64,000 nt of DNA from Nissolia schottii. Its lineage: Eukaryota > Streptophyta > Magnoliopsida > Fabales > Fabaceae. Position 1 is the stretch's first letter, and every line of letters begins with the position of its first letter. The stretch covers positions 886,485-950,484 of the forward strand of contig QANU01001262.1 in assembly GCA_003254905.1 (NCBI GenBank), in the 5' to 3' direction. The position numbers were made by a program, and so were the translations under genes. Positions 11,288 through 23,601 of the stretch are shown piece after piece. Under the pieces are notes generated by a model that did not search any database, was not told the origin of the DNA, and saw only the letters and a list, made by a program, of their open reading frames with translations.

Positions 11288-14200
11288 TCAAACAGCAGCT
11301 CCATGCTCCGAGTTTGAATGGTCCTCATGATTACGCATCCGACGCCTACGGTGAGATCTTCTGTGGCGGGGGGTATGTGTTCCTGATGGTTTATTTGGGG
11401 TATTGGCATGATGAATCTCCTCCAGTGGAACACCATTATCAAACAGACAATCAAGAGGGTCTGGCTCTGTCATGACATCATGACCAGCTTTTGTCTGCAA
11501 TGAAATACAACAACAACAACAATCAAACTTTTATCTGCAATAAAACAAATGTGAAAACAATAGCACATCTGAAACCCAAAAATCTATACCCAAAAAAAAT
11601 TTCATCCAATTATAATTTTGATAATTGCATGTAAGGAATGCTAGGTCTAGTAAATTATTTATAGACTAATTTCGGCACACTACATGTTTTTTATAGACAT
11701 CAATCAAGTTCCAAAAGGCACCAATGACTGAAAGCTTATCAAAGATTTGTCCATGGTGACTTACTACTTCAAAAAGGGTGTTAGTTTGTCAAAAATGTAA
11801 CACCCTAACTAGCTATTTACGTTTAAATCGTAAACAATGTTCACTAATTTGTTACTTCTCGGTTGGATTACTTTTAGTCCTATTTACTTTCGAAAATATC
11901 TTTTAATTGAAAATATGGACTAATTTAAAACTTTTTACTTATTCAGTGAAATAGAAAATATGAGCCACGATTATAATGATGGATATATACAAGCGATAGG
12001 ATATAAAAGAATTAGGGCGTCTGACATTACAATACATAAGTAAATAGTTCAAACCATAGAAGTCCTAATATACATTCCTTCATATTTGGTCCAAGAACAA
12101 TTTCACATTTAGTTACATAATATAGATACATATTCAATTACTGCACGAATATTGTCAAGAGGCTAATGGTGTAGCTAACTCCATTTAGCCTATACAAAAT
12201 GCGTATAAATAATAATCAAAATACTAGGCAGAAGTCACAATTCCGCTGTTTTACTAGAGTACCCTACCGCCAAGATGTCTGCTTTCCTTGCAAAGTCAAT
12301 TTGATAAAGATCTCTAACATTTTGATTGGTAATCAGAGAGTCCATCCATCCAAGCCTCCCATAAGTGGCCTCTGGAACTGCTGTCCTCAGCATCCTCCTG
12401 GGTTGTTTCCTCCTTTGGGTACTCATGGGAATCCTCCTCCTCCTCGGGGTCCTCCTCCTCAGGGGACTCATCCTTAGATATCCACCCCAGGTGTGCCATC
12501 CGGGCGGCCCTGTGTGAAGCTGGATACCAGGGGCAAAGCCTAAAGGTCCTGCCTCTGCGTCACGTGCTCTGGGAGACGACACTCATCTGAAGATCGGGGT
12601 AACTCTCTTCCCCGCTGTCCTACGAGTGCGAGAACTCTGATGCTCCACGGGCTGATCCCTGACGAGTATGGGGCCTGTATCCTCCTCGATGATCTTCTCG
12701 TACAGGCCTGACTCGGCATCCTCAATGATGATGGGAATGTCATGATGTGATTCGGGAGCTAGAGAGGGGTGTGGAGCCACCTACTCCGGGGTTTCCCGAG
12801 GTGCAGCTGGTGTAGATGGTGCTGGATGGTAGGAAGCGGCTAGTGTGGGTACAGGCTCCGCTGGTGGTGGGGTGACCTGTGCGTCAGCGAACTCCATGGA
12901 AACAGAAATCGTGACAACCCTCGTGGTGGGGTCAATCCTGGTGTCCAAGTGTAGGGTCCGAACCCTGCGGTTCCTGACACGTTCTCCATGAGGTCCTAGA
13001 ATCATAAACGAATGGGAGTGAGATCTTACATCCTCAGCGAGAATCCTATGGGAATAACTATTCTTTTCAATTCATTTATGATCCCGCCACTCAGGGGGTC
13101 TCTAACTGTGACTGTATAACTAATAATTCCTATTACATTTTAATCCATACTTAGTCCTGAGCAGCTTTATCTAATTACTAGATGGCGAGGGAAAATCTAA
13201 TCTTGAATTACCTATCAATAGGTTACCGTGCTTTCTAGTCCTAATCGTGTGAGTATTAGCGACGTTGGGTCACATACTCTTATTTTACAAAACTCAGAGG
13301 GCAATGTTGTGATACCAAATCACTTAGTATTTGCCTTATGGCGTAAACATATATTATTCTCTATACCTATGTTTTAAAAACATATAATTCATAACTTTTA
13401 TGCATGAGGGGCTAAGGGAATCCTCTTATGTGTCCATCAGGGTTTCCATCGGGGTACATCCTTCTTTTCTCCATGTACCCATCAGGTGACTGTTGCCACC
13501 ATCAGAATACATCCTTCTTTTCCTTAGGTTGAGTTTGAACCAGTGTGGTAGCGACCCACAGACGCATATAGCATAAAACATATAATCACCCCCTATGAGG
13601 TGGTGAGGTGCTGTCCTATGACATGTCAGAGGTGTTAATCTTGTTTTTTTAACGTAACCATCCCCTGTGAGATGGTGAGGGGCTGTCGAGTCACGCGCTA
13701 AAAAGGGGATTTCCTAATTATTTTCTAAGTAATTATTTCTAAGGTATGCCAAACCGATTTGACTGGAACCCATCTAAAGTCTCGTTCAATTCTAAGGATT
13801 AGTTATTATCTTTTTATATTTTTGTGATTGACTTTCTAACGATCTAACCTAACCTAAGGTCGCCCTAACACCTAATTGGCAACCTATTTTTCCTCATGAT
13901 GTTTAGAATTATTTGATATGGCATATAGCAAAATCATACACATAATTCAATTAGTTTAACACAATTATTAATAATTTAAAAACTAAATTGAACCAGTGTT
14001 TTCGGGGATGTTGTGCTCTTAGAGAACTTAGGGAAACTATACTTTTAGGCTATCCAACCCCAAACTCTCAGGGAACGGACTTAATTCCTAAGTTACTCAC
14101 TCTCAACTTTCTAAGGTTTTCTGGCTGACGTTAATTCTCGTGACTGAAACTAAACTCACAAGTACATAGAATTGGTTTTTGGGCTTCGGAAACTTTGAAG

Positions 14201-17200
14201 TTATTTATGGTTATTCTTGAATCCTTAATAAACTTAATTTCTCATAAGGGGATATTTATTTCATTTTCTATTGATCACACTCACACACATCCGAAACACT
14301 CACGCACCTTCTTTTCACACACACTCCTAAGCTCACACACGACCCTATAAATACACACACATTTCTTTTTCTCCCACATAACCTTGTGAATCCTTAAACA
14401 CATATATCCTTCACTCACACACATCCAAACCACAGCATACACCATCATATGTACTCACACACCAAATCACACACTCACTCGTAACACACACCTACACTCA
14501 CCATAACACACATGCACTCGCACATCTTCACATGCATGCACACACCATATCACTTCTGCAATCTCACATCAAAATACACTCACTCATCTTCACATGCATG
14601 CACCCACCATAGCACACTTGCACTCACACATCAAATCACCCTCACCTATCTTCACATGAACCCACACACACAAACCGTGACACATGCACACTCAAACCGC
14701 AACCCATCTGCACACACACACACCCAAATCAAGACCCACATGCACACACCCGAAAACACAATGGCACAGTTCAGTCTCAGCAGAACAGACAATTATTTTA
14801 CAAAACAACAATAATTACAAAACCACTTAAAATAGTGGGCGTTTTATGGATTACCCACTTAAAGAAAAGAAAATGCTTGATGAAATCAACAATAGCAAGG
14901 TGGTTGGTGGAAGGGCATCGGTGAGCCTTCAAACTCTGCATGCAAGGCCGCCGTAGGAGAGGGGTGGCGGTGGCTGTGATGGTGGAGGCCTCGGTGAAGG
15001 AAGGAGAGGAGAGGGAAGGTATGGTGCTGCTGTGATGATGGGGGTTTCGGTGTGGGGAGAGAGAGAAAGCAACGAAGATGGAGAGTGAGAGAGAGATGGT
15101 GCCAAGATGTTTCTTTCTCGGTGGAGGGGGAAAGAAGGGTGACGGAGAGGGAGGAGGGTGGTGGCTTTTTCGGTGGAGGAAGGATGAGGGAGGATGAAAG
15201 GGAGCCGTGGGTGGGGTGTTTTTGCGGCAGAGGGAAGGGGGAGAAGAAGGTTGTGGGTGGCGGTGATGGAAGGGAAAAGAGACGAAGATGGATGAATGAA
15301 CAAGAAGGTGAGGCTTCGGTTTGGGGTTGCCGAGAGCTTTTCTCCCTCAAGTGCTTCCTTTGCTTTCTTTGTTTCCTTCTGCTGAGAGAATTGAGAGAGA
15401 GCTTGCGGTGAGGCTTGTGGTTTTGTGGATTGAGAGAATTGAAAGAGAGAGAGAGAGAGCCACGGATGGCTTATGGGGAAATGAGAGAGCGAGCTTGCTG
15501 TGGTGGTTGGCTAAGGGAAATGGAAATTTCTCTAGCTGAAGGTGAAATGTGTGGGTTGCATGTGTCCTAGATATATAGGCCGTGCTTGTGACTGGCAACG
15601 CGTGTCGCCATGCATGCGTGGTGATCAAACAGGTGTCCCATAAAATTTTTCGAGTACTAAAATGTGATCTATTAATTTTTCTAAGGATGAATTAAATTAA
15701 TTAAGGGTGCACATGAATCAACTTTTTATAAAAGTGAGTCTTAAGGATGCCCTTAATATATAATTTAATTCTGATGAGGAAAAATAATTTATTTCAGGAC
15801 TCACAGGATTACGTGAGGACCCCAAATTATTGCCTTTATTGTTACTTTTGAAGAAAGCATAATACTTTTAAATTTTATATCCTAGTTAAACAAATTATTT
15901 ATTTATCTATTTTGCAAAATAGTTTTAAAGAAGGTGGAGTGTTATGCGTCACATTGTTAATAATAAGTAGGAAATCAAATGAGTTCATAATTGAACAATT
16001 TGTTAATATCACTTTAACAATGTAGGAGAAAATATAGCAGAAACAAAAATAATTTCGGCGGTCATTTTAAGCACTTCAATCGTGCATAAAATAAAACATC
16101 ATTAATTTCTATTTGCTTCTGTTAAAAAGTCATTTGATTTTCAATTTATACTTTATGTTTCTCTACATTTGGTTTCTTCCAAATATTTTTGCAGCAAAGA
16201 GTTGAAAGAAATCGGCTTCTCCAGTATATTTCTTACTACACTTAATGGATAGGCCGCACATTAGATGAGTAATGACCACGAAGCCAAAGCTATAGTAGCA
16301 TTTTTATCATTCTATCCTTGAAATTTTTTGTTGGTTGCACCCATGTCAATTAATTCAAGTAGAAGATCGAGGAAGTTTAAGAATACTTACAGAAGTATGA
16401 GTGGCCCCAAGATTTGGTCTTTTCTTGTCATTGACATTGACATTTTCAAAATCACCTTGGGAATCATTACGAGACTCGCCTTGGGTTTTATCATGAGAGT
16501 GATTATCATGTTCCCTATAACCATGGACTCCATCCTCACTGAAGAAATTCCGGTATCGCCATCTTAATTTGGGAGTACCAGAGGTTGAATCATCAAAAAT
16601 CCTCTCCGAATAGAAATGCTTGGATATAAGCTTCATTAGAGAAGGATCACTGTGGTACTTTGTCACCACTCTGTCATTAATCGACAAACACAACTCACAA
16701 GTGAGAATATGCATTAGAATCAAACCATGAAAGAAAGTTAAACTGAATAATAGCAGAATAGAGAAATGAAACAGAAATGGAAAACTGAAATCTGGTTTGT
16801 ATTGCATAAGTTGATAAACTAACTTAACCATCTCACTAGTTGCCTAGCTGTAACTTCAATCACCATCCAATTGCCTTGGATGGTTTTCATCTAACACCCC
16901 CTGCAATCTTGGCCATCCCGTACTCCCTGAAATAAATTGTAAAGGCCAAGATTGGATACAATCTCTCTGAAGAACATGGGACCAAGGGGCTTAGTGAAAA
17001 TGTCAGCAAGTTTTAGCTTAAAAGTGAAGCAGGCCGGATTGAAGCTTCTCCCAGACGAAGTGGCAATCAATTTCGATGTGCTTTATTCGCTCATGAAACG
17101 CAGGATTGTGAGCTAGCTGAAGAGCGGATTGATTATCACAAAAAATGGATGCAGGTGTTGTCTGTTTCAAACCCAATTCAGCCAACAAAAAGGAGAGCCA

Positions 17201-20200
17201 TGGAATTTCACAGGATGCCACAGCCAAGGCCCTGTATTCAGCCTCACAAGATGAGCGAGAAACCACACGTTGCTTCTTAGATTTCCATCTTATGAGTGAC
17301 TTCCCCAGAAAGATGCAGAAACCTGAGGTAGAGCGACACGTATCAGGGCATCCTGCCCAGTCTGCGTCAATGTAAGCATGAAGTTGCAGAGAGGAGTCAC
17401 TGGGAAAGAATAAACCAAGACCGGGATCTGCCTTGATGTAATGCAGGATTCACATAGTTGCCTAATGATGTATGGAAGTGGATGCAGACATGAACTGAGC
17501 CAGCTAATTCATAGCAAAGGATATATCCGGCCTAGTGGTGGTTAGATAAATCAGGCGCCCTATAAGCCTGCGATACGCAGAGAGGTCTGAAAATGGTTCC
17601 CTTGCATCCTTGGACAGCTGCTGTGAGTTATCCATAGGAGTTGTAACGGGTTTACAACCAATAAGAGAAGTATCTTGTAAAATTTCCAACACATACTTTC
17701 TCTGAGATAAGGAAATCCCTGATGAATTTCTAGCAATTTCCAATCCTATAAAGTACTTAGCCTCCCCAAGGTCTTTAATCTTGAAAGTATCATTTAGGAA
17801 AACTTTCATTTCTTGTATAGCAGTCATGCTATTGCTAGCAAGAAGAATATCATCAACATAAATCAATAGGGCTATGAATGAGGAGGAAGTGGTTTTAATA
17901 AAGAGAGAGTGATCTAAATTGGATTGAAAGTATCCACAAGAAGTGAGGGCAGCGGATAACTTGGAGAACCATTGCCTACTAGCTTGTTTGAGACCATACA
18001 ATGATTTCTGCAGCAAGCATGCCTTATTGGGACTGATTGAAGGAAAACCTTGAGGCAATTGCATGTAAACCTCTTCATGAAGATCACCATGTAAGAAAGC
18101 ATCGTTGACATCAAGTTGATGCAAATGCCATTTCATGATCGAGGTCAATGCTAATAGTAATCGAACAGGGCACATTTTAGCTACAGGACTAAAAGTGTCC
18201 ATGGAATCCACACCATGGGTTTGATTGTATCCTTTTGCAACCGAACGAGCCTTGTACCTCTCTATACTCCCATCAGTTTTCAATTTGACCTTTTATACCC
18301 ATTTACATCCTATGGGATGCTTTCCTGCAAGAAGGTCTACCAATTTCCAGGTATGATTCTGTTCCAATGCTGCAATTTCAGCAGCCATGGCATCTCTCTA
18401 GCAGGCATGCTTGACTGCCTGAGCATAGGAATTTGGCTCAGGAATGGTGGAAATGGTGAGAGCATACCTTCTATGAGTAGGAGACAGAGCATCATAAGAT
18501 AGGACAGATTGAAAGGAATATTGTGTTTTAGATGGATCTGATGTAGAAGCTGTAGAGTGCAATAAATTGCAGTGGTAGTCCTGCAGGTAAGGTGTTGTTC
18601 TAAGCCTAGATGATTTTCTAGGCTGAGATACTAAAGAAGGTTGAATGGATGGTACATCAGTGCAGGTATCAGGAGCAGTGATGGTTGTCTGAGGTAATGA
18701 AGGGGAAATATTTGTTGTGTCAGGTGGGTTCTGAGAATAACTAGGGAAAACAAATTTAGTATGTTGGGCTGTAGTAGCAGGGTAAGGAAAGAAGCTCTCA
18801 TAGAAATGAACATTCCTACTTAGAAAAATTTCTCTGTAAGTGATATCATACATGATAAATCCTTTAACTCCAAACCTATAGCCAAGAAAAATACACTTTC
18901 TAGCCCTTGGATCAAGCTTGTTTCTATTTCTATTTAGCATAGGCAAGGCAGCCAAATACCCTAAGAAATGTTAAATCAAGGTCCTTGTGGAACAACATTG
19001 AATAAAGGGACTCATTCTTGAGCGCTGCAGAAATGATTCGATTAATAAGAAAAGCAGCATGTTGAACTGCAAAAGACCAAAAAGGAGGTGGCAGATTAGC
19101 TTGGAACAGCAAAGCTCTAGTGATGTTCAATAAATGCTGGTGCTTTCTTTCTACAACAGCATTTTGCTGTGGTGTTTCAACACAAGAAAGTTGGTGGACA
19201 ATCCCTTTAGCAGAGAAAAAACCCTTCAGGGCAAATTCAGGCCCATTATCACTCCTTATCTTCTTGACTTGGCTACTAAATTGTGATTCAACCATGATAA
19301 CAAAGGCCTGCAATGCCAAAGCAGCCTCTGATTTGGCTATTAGCAGATAAATCCACACATGTCTGCTGTGATCATCCACTATTGTAAGGAAGTATTTATG
19401 TCCTTGTAGAGATGGTAATGGAAGTGGACCAAATATATCAACATGTACTAAGTCAAAAACAGTAGATGAGTGGGATGAACTAAGAACATAGGGCAATGCC
19501 TTTTACTTAGCCAAGTGGCAAATATCACAAACAGAATGCTTAACAGCAGCAGGGATGAAATCAAACTGTTTATGCATTATATGTAATTTGTCCCTAAGTA
19601 CATGACCAAGGCGAAATGCCACAAATCAAACATAGATTGCTGAACAAAATTTACTGAATGAGAAATTGAAGGAGACAGATTACAATTAACAGGATCCTTC
19701 AAGATATAGAGACCATGCTCTACATTAGCAAGTCCAATCTCTTCCAAGCTGTGACAGTCCTGGATTGCACAAGAGTCAAAACAAACTCTAAGAATGCAAT
19801 CATTATCCAGGCAGAATTTGGTGATGGCTATCAAGTTGAATGCAAAATTAGGGATATAGAGAACATTAGTAAGACATAGCCTACTATTAAAAATATTAAT
19901 GCCAGCAACGTGCGAAACTAAGGACTGTCCATTAGGCAATGAAATATTGATGGGAGGATCAAGAGTCCTCTAAGAACTATAATAACCCATAGAACAACAA
20001 ATGTGGTTTGTAGCCCCTGGGTCTAGTATCCAAGGAACAGAAGCTAATCTACCTGAAGCAGCATTGTTGGCAAGGTTAAGTTGAGCTAAGCAGGAGGCAA
20101 TTGAGCCAGGCTTTTGAATCAATGCCAAGAGATTGTGGTACTGCTCAGCAGTAAAACCAAACTGAACAGATTGTGCAGCAGACTTGTTTTCAGCAGAGAC

Positions 20201-22570
20201 AGCAGTAGAGTTATCAGCAAGGATGACAACATTGGCCCTTTTATTGTTAGACTTGAATTTATAACCAGCATGGTAACCATGCTTTTAGTAGCATTCATCA
20301 ATAGTATGGCCCCGAAACCCACAGAAGGTACACTTCTTTCCCTTTGATGCAGCAGGTAACTTTTCAGTGTTGGCTTGAGATGAAGCATTGGAAAAATTAA
20401 GCAGAAGTTTGGCCTTAGATGCACATGATAACTGCCTTTCATGTTGAATTACAAGAGAAAAGATACGATTAATTGGAGGCAGGGGATCCATAAGGAGAAT
20501 TTATGACCTAACAGTTTGGAATGAGTCATTCAAGCCTTTCAAGAACCGAATGACCATATCAGCATCTCGCTGCGATTTGATTGCAGAAAAAGCACCACAA
20601 GAGCAAGAAACGACACAAGAACAAGAAGGTAAAGGCCTAAAAACATCAAGTTCATCCCACAATACCTTCAATTTCGTAAAGAATTTGGTGGCGGAAAGTT
20701 CACCTTGTTTAAGAGATGCAATCTCTTCTTAAAGGTCAGCTATGCGAAACAGGTCTTCCTGGGAGAAACGGTCCTTCAATTCCTGCCATACATCACAAGC
20801 CTTGTCTATCCAAATAACACTGTGAGCGATTGAGGGGTCAATGGCACGGATCATCCATGATAATACCATATGGTTATAGCGCTCCCAATCTGTAAATAGA
20901 GGAGAATTCTTTGCAGGAACAATGATTGAGCCATCAACAAAGGAGATCTTACTCTTGGAAAGCAAGGACATTCTCATGGCGCGTGACCAGCTATGATAAT
21001 TTGGTCCGGTGAGAAGGGAAAAGACGAGAACAAGGGAAGGATTATCGTTAAGGTGGAGATAGAAGGGAGAAAGAGGATCTAGTGCAGGGTCTAGAACTGG
21101 TGCAGAGGTGTGCAATGGAACAGATCCTGAAGTATCCATGGCAGCCATGGAAGCAATGATCGGTTACAGAAAACAAAGAGAAAGATCAGAGAAAAGAAGG
21201 AAGCGGAAGCAGAAAAATCGATGATACCATGAAAGAAAGTTAAACTGAATAATAGCAGAATAGAGAAATGAAACAGAAATGGAAAAATGAAATCTGGTTT
21301 GTATTGCATAAGTTGATACATATATATACATGGAAGGAGAGCTTGCTTGTGACACAAGCAAGCTGTAACTAATCACAACTGCCATCTAACTAATTTAACC
21401 GTCTCACTAGTTGCCTAGCTGTAACTTCAATCACCATCCAATTGCCTTGGATGGTTTTCATCTAACAAACCATATACATAAAGATAAGCATAATAGAAGA
21501 GAGCCTATAGAGAAACTATTTTCTCCCTCATCACCAGCCTTTTCTTTCCAGAAAAGGAATTTAGTCAAGTCAGTAGTCAGTGATAACGCCCAATCAGGAA
21601 TACCAAGGATTGATTGAAGCTAACTGCACAAACAGAAATAGTTCATCAGGTGGAAGCAATTGAGATAACAAGACCTACATATTTGCTAACTCCTTCTGTA
21701 ATACACTCCCCTCGAGCATAAGAATCTGATCTACAGTATAATTCAAGGATCTCCCCATTATCCACAGTCCAACGAAAGCACCAGCTCCTGCAAAAAAGTG
21801 ATTAGACAACAAACAAGGGGAAGGTCCAAAGGCTTTAGTAGATATAAAGATTGACAAACAACAAATTATGTAAGGCTAAATGGAAACAGATGGTTTCTCC
21901 TACCCCCTGAAATGTTGATTCGAAGTGGTTTACTGAGTTTCCAAGTTGCTGCCATAAAGGAATGAAGATTATCAGCATAGACGAAGTCACAGAAAGAGGG
22001 AAAAAGAAGAACAACTGTAAATGAGAGTAACACTCATTGTAAATAAGCACCAGTGTAGTTAAGAAACTAAAGTCACGGACCTGCAAATGCAGCAATACCC
22101 CCAGCAATACCCCCAGCAGTTAAATCCCTTACAGATTTGGATTGACACGATAGAAGAATATTTACCTCCTGAGGTGTCAATTTTTCCTGGAAAAAAAAGG
22201 GCATTTTATTTGGTGACAGATAACGCAGATAGCACCAACATCTCAAGCCCAGTTTCAACGAAATTTCACGTCTAAACTAAACAGAAGTCCTTCAAAAGAA
22301 CCTAATTTAACTCGACATTTGCCACAATGCAAAAAAGCAATTATCTGATTATCTCCAAATCGGTAACACTGATTGGAATTGAGTGAACAATCAATATGTG
22401 CGGCAAGAAGTCAGAATCAATAAACTCAGAATCAGCATGGTCAGGGAGGGATACCCATTGAAAATAATTGCAGGAAAGGAGGGTAGGGATACAAAATAAA
22501 AAAAATAAATAAAAAAAGGTACCTTTTTGGACATGAGAACTCGTTCAAGATCGAGTAAAGCTTCGGCCAT
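11288..22570 (-). CDS. Unrecognised 264-residue putative membrane protein; gene stretched by two retroelements
   Basis: Six minus-strand exons were assembled by eye: 22570-22523 (ATG), 22186-22081, 21948-21904, 21787-21679, 16670-16391 and 11494-11288 (stop). All introns have GT/AG ends, phases agree at every junction, and the total is 265 codons including stop. The protein begins MAEALLDLERVLMSKK. Glycine/alanine-rich hydrophobic stretches at about residues 36-52 (TAGGIAGGIAAFAG) and 67-76 (GAGAFVGLWI) suggest two membrane passes. Then come a conserved-looking soluble part (SKHFYSERIFDD, LRWRYRNFF) and a very basic tail (HRRSHRRRRMR). I do not recognise the family and give no function. Introns 4 (5008 bp) and 5 (4896 bp) hold a copia element and an LTR-like repeat. 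Without them these introns would be about 260 and 740 bp. Confidence 0.8.
11796..15953 (-). mobile_element. LTR-like repeat, copy 1 (4.2 kb), in intron 5 of the six-exon gene
   Basis: It begins TGTAACACCC at 11796 and ends gcgtcaca at 15953. Many blocks recur in the copies at 23602 and 44336: cgtaaacaatg near the start; cctcag(c/t)g(a/g)gaatcct; gccactcagg followed by tctcta; tagtcctgagcag; a catccttcttttc block; and a gatggtgaggggctg block. A TATA motif (CCTATATATCTAG on the minus strand, 15568-15579) suggests transcription on the minus strand. No gag, protease, integrase or RT is visible, so it behaves like a giant solo LTR or a non-coding derivative. It is longer than copy 3 partly because of CA-rich (14275-14790) and purine-rich (14980-15540) stretches. 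Proline-rich ORFs within it are probably not genes. Confidence 0.65.
14275..14790. repeat. CA-rich low-complexity tract
   Basis: About 500 bases of degenerate CACAC with recurring cacatgcatgcac motifs lie inside LTR-like copy 1. The ORF across it is an artefact of the repeat. A comparable tract is not seen in the other two copies. Confidence 0.75.
16728..16896 (-). repeat. 3' LTR of the copia element (internally deleted)
   Basis: It is 169 bases long and matches the 5' LTR at 21230-21467 except for a missing block of about 70 bases after ttgcataagttgata and a few single-base changes. Confidence 0.93.
17018..18955 (-). pseudogene. Copia reverse transcriptase / RNase H region
   Basis: The 18283-17504 frame encodes an RVT_2-type reverse transcriptase with the catalytic YVDDILLA motif and the segment QLDVNDAFLHGDL. 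The 17266-17018 frame encodes the RNase H end (SSCEAEYRALA, FCDNQSALQLA). The 18955-18398 frame is the integrase C-terminal/linker region (RARKCIFLGY). Stops separate all three, so no full polyprotein can be made. Confidence 0.9.
18930..19939 (-). pseudogene. Copia integrase region
   Basis: The 19496-18930 frame holds the integrase core with its acidic triad in VHVDIFGP, IRSDNGPEF and NAVVERKHQH. The 19939-19577 frame resembles the pre-integrase segment (LTNVLYIPNFAFNLIAI). They are separated from each other and from gag by stops or shifts. Confidence 0.88.
19940..21148 (-). pseudogene. Copia gag region with CCHC zinc knuckle
   Basis: The 21148-20729 frame starts MAAMDTSGSVP and contains the copia-type gag segment (LTGPNYHSWSRAMRMSL). 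A stop after FRIADL interrupts it. Downstream frames encode a CCHC-like knuckle, CTFCGFRGHTIDEC, followed by another stop. The protease region near 20000 retains WILDPGATNH, in which the usual catalytic DSGA serine reads proline. Confidence 0.85.
21230..21467 (-). repeat. 5' LTR of the copia element
   Basis: It is 238 bases long. On the minus strand it begins TGTTAGATG and ends CTTTCA, followed directly by the primer-binding site at 21229-21218. Confidence 0.93.
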
Positions 22571-23601
22571 TACGGATACAGAGATGATGAAATTGATTAG
22601 GTTCCCCTTCCCCTTGCTTTGTTTCACTCTCTGCCTCCTCCTATTCTTCTTGTTCAGTTGTTCCTTGGTTTTTACTTTTTTTTTTTATAATTATATATGT
22701 AGATATAAAAATATAAATAAAGTCGCCTCCCCTTCATTTTTTGGATTTGGGTATGTAATAGTAATATGAATTAACAGTAACCATGTATTATGGTTGTTGT
22801 CTCGAAATGTCTTATATGTACAATTTAAAAAGTATAGTGAGTTGAATAGTACATTTTGTAATATTAAAGAGTTAAAGTGTATATTGATCATAAATAATAT
22901 TTTCATCATATCATCTTAACTATCATGTTTTTTAATATTTATTTAAATTAATATGTATGTCATTATTATTAAAAAAAATGTTGGGAAGAACTAACTTTTA
23001 AACTTACGAATTAACTCGAATGACACTCAATATTTTTTTTTTAATTTTGTCTTTTAGAATGTTAAGTGTTATTCATCAAAATATGAGTTGAAATATAGAT
23101 TTAAACTTAGGTCTTGTATGCATCACTCGTTATTATAATGGTTAACTAGCAATACAATACCAACCAAGCCTGAAGCAGTTGGTAGATGACTAAGTTTGTT
23201 AAGCATTTTGGTCAATAGTTTGATTTTTGACAGTCTGTGTGAAAAAAAAATTATTAAAAGAAACATACTCACTTCCACTATATTAAAACCTCTAAAGAAA
23301 GTAGTGACACTTAGCAGACAACTCCTAAATAACTAAAAAAACTAGCAATACAATAATATGCTAATATATTAATCATTTTTCGTTTATAAAAAAAGTTGCT
23401 GCTTATTTTTTTGTACAAATTAAAAATAATTTATTTTTGTACCCTAATAAATATAAAAGAGTTTTAATACGCTCACATGAGCGAAGTGATTTAATCTTAA
23501 AGGCGTTTGGTATAAGGTAATATTCATATTATTGGTAATCTGGATTACTCGGGTAATCCACACTTGTGTGGTTGTGTCTATCTAAATTACCACATTGAGA
23601 T
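22571..23601. other. AT-rich spacer upstream of the six-exon gene
   Basis: This is the promoter side of the minus-strand gene whose ATG is at 22570, then AT-rich spacer up to the second LTR-like repeat. No gene is visible. Confidence 0.5.

Larger units (their letters stand above)
16728..21467 (-). mobile_element. Ty1/copia LTR retrotransposon, complete but defective
   Basis: LTRs at 16728-16896 and 21230-21467 begin TGAAAG and end CTAACA on the plus strand. They are flanked by the 5 bp duplication AACCA (16723-16727 and 21468-21472). On the minus strand the 5' LTR is followed by TGGTATCATCGA, a primer-binding site like initiator tRNA-Met, and TTGCAGGGGG before the 3' LTR is the polypurine tract. 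The order gag, zinc knuckle, integrase, RT, RNase H is that of Ty1/copia. The 3' LTR lacks about 70 bases present in the 5' LTR; otherwise the two are almost identical by eye. The polyprotein frame is broken by several stops, so the copy is inactive. It lies in intron 4 of the six-exon minus-strand gene, in the same orientation. Confidence 0.95.

Noticed and set aside
12235..13005. Proline-rich minus-strand ORFs
   Set aside because: They lie inside LTR-like copy 1, overlap in several frames, show no known domain and have no intact counterparts in the other copies.
14512..14814. His/Thr-rich ORF
   Set aside because: It is a direct product of the degenerate CA repeat.
14886..15628. Overlapping serine/proline-rich and arginine/glutamate-rich ORFs
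   Set aside because: They are translations of a purine-rich low-complexity tract on both strands.
16355..16831. Single 158-residue minus-strand ORF including FHFSILLLFSLTFFHG
   Set aside because: Its first third is translated copia LTR; only 16670-16391 is a real exon of the six-exon gene.
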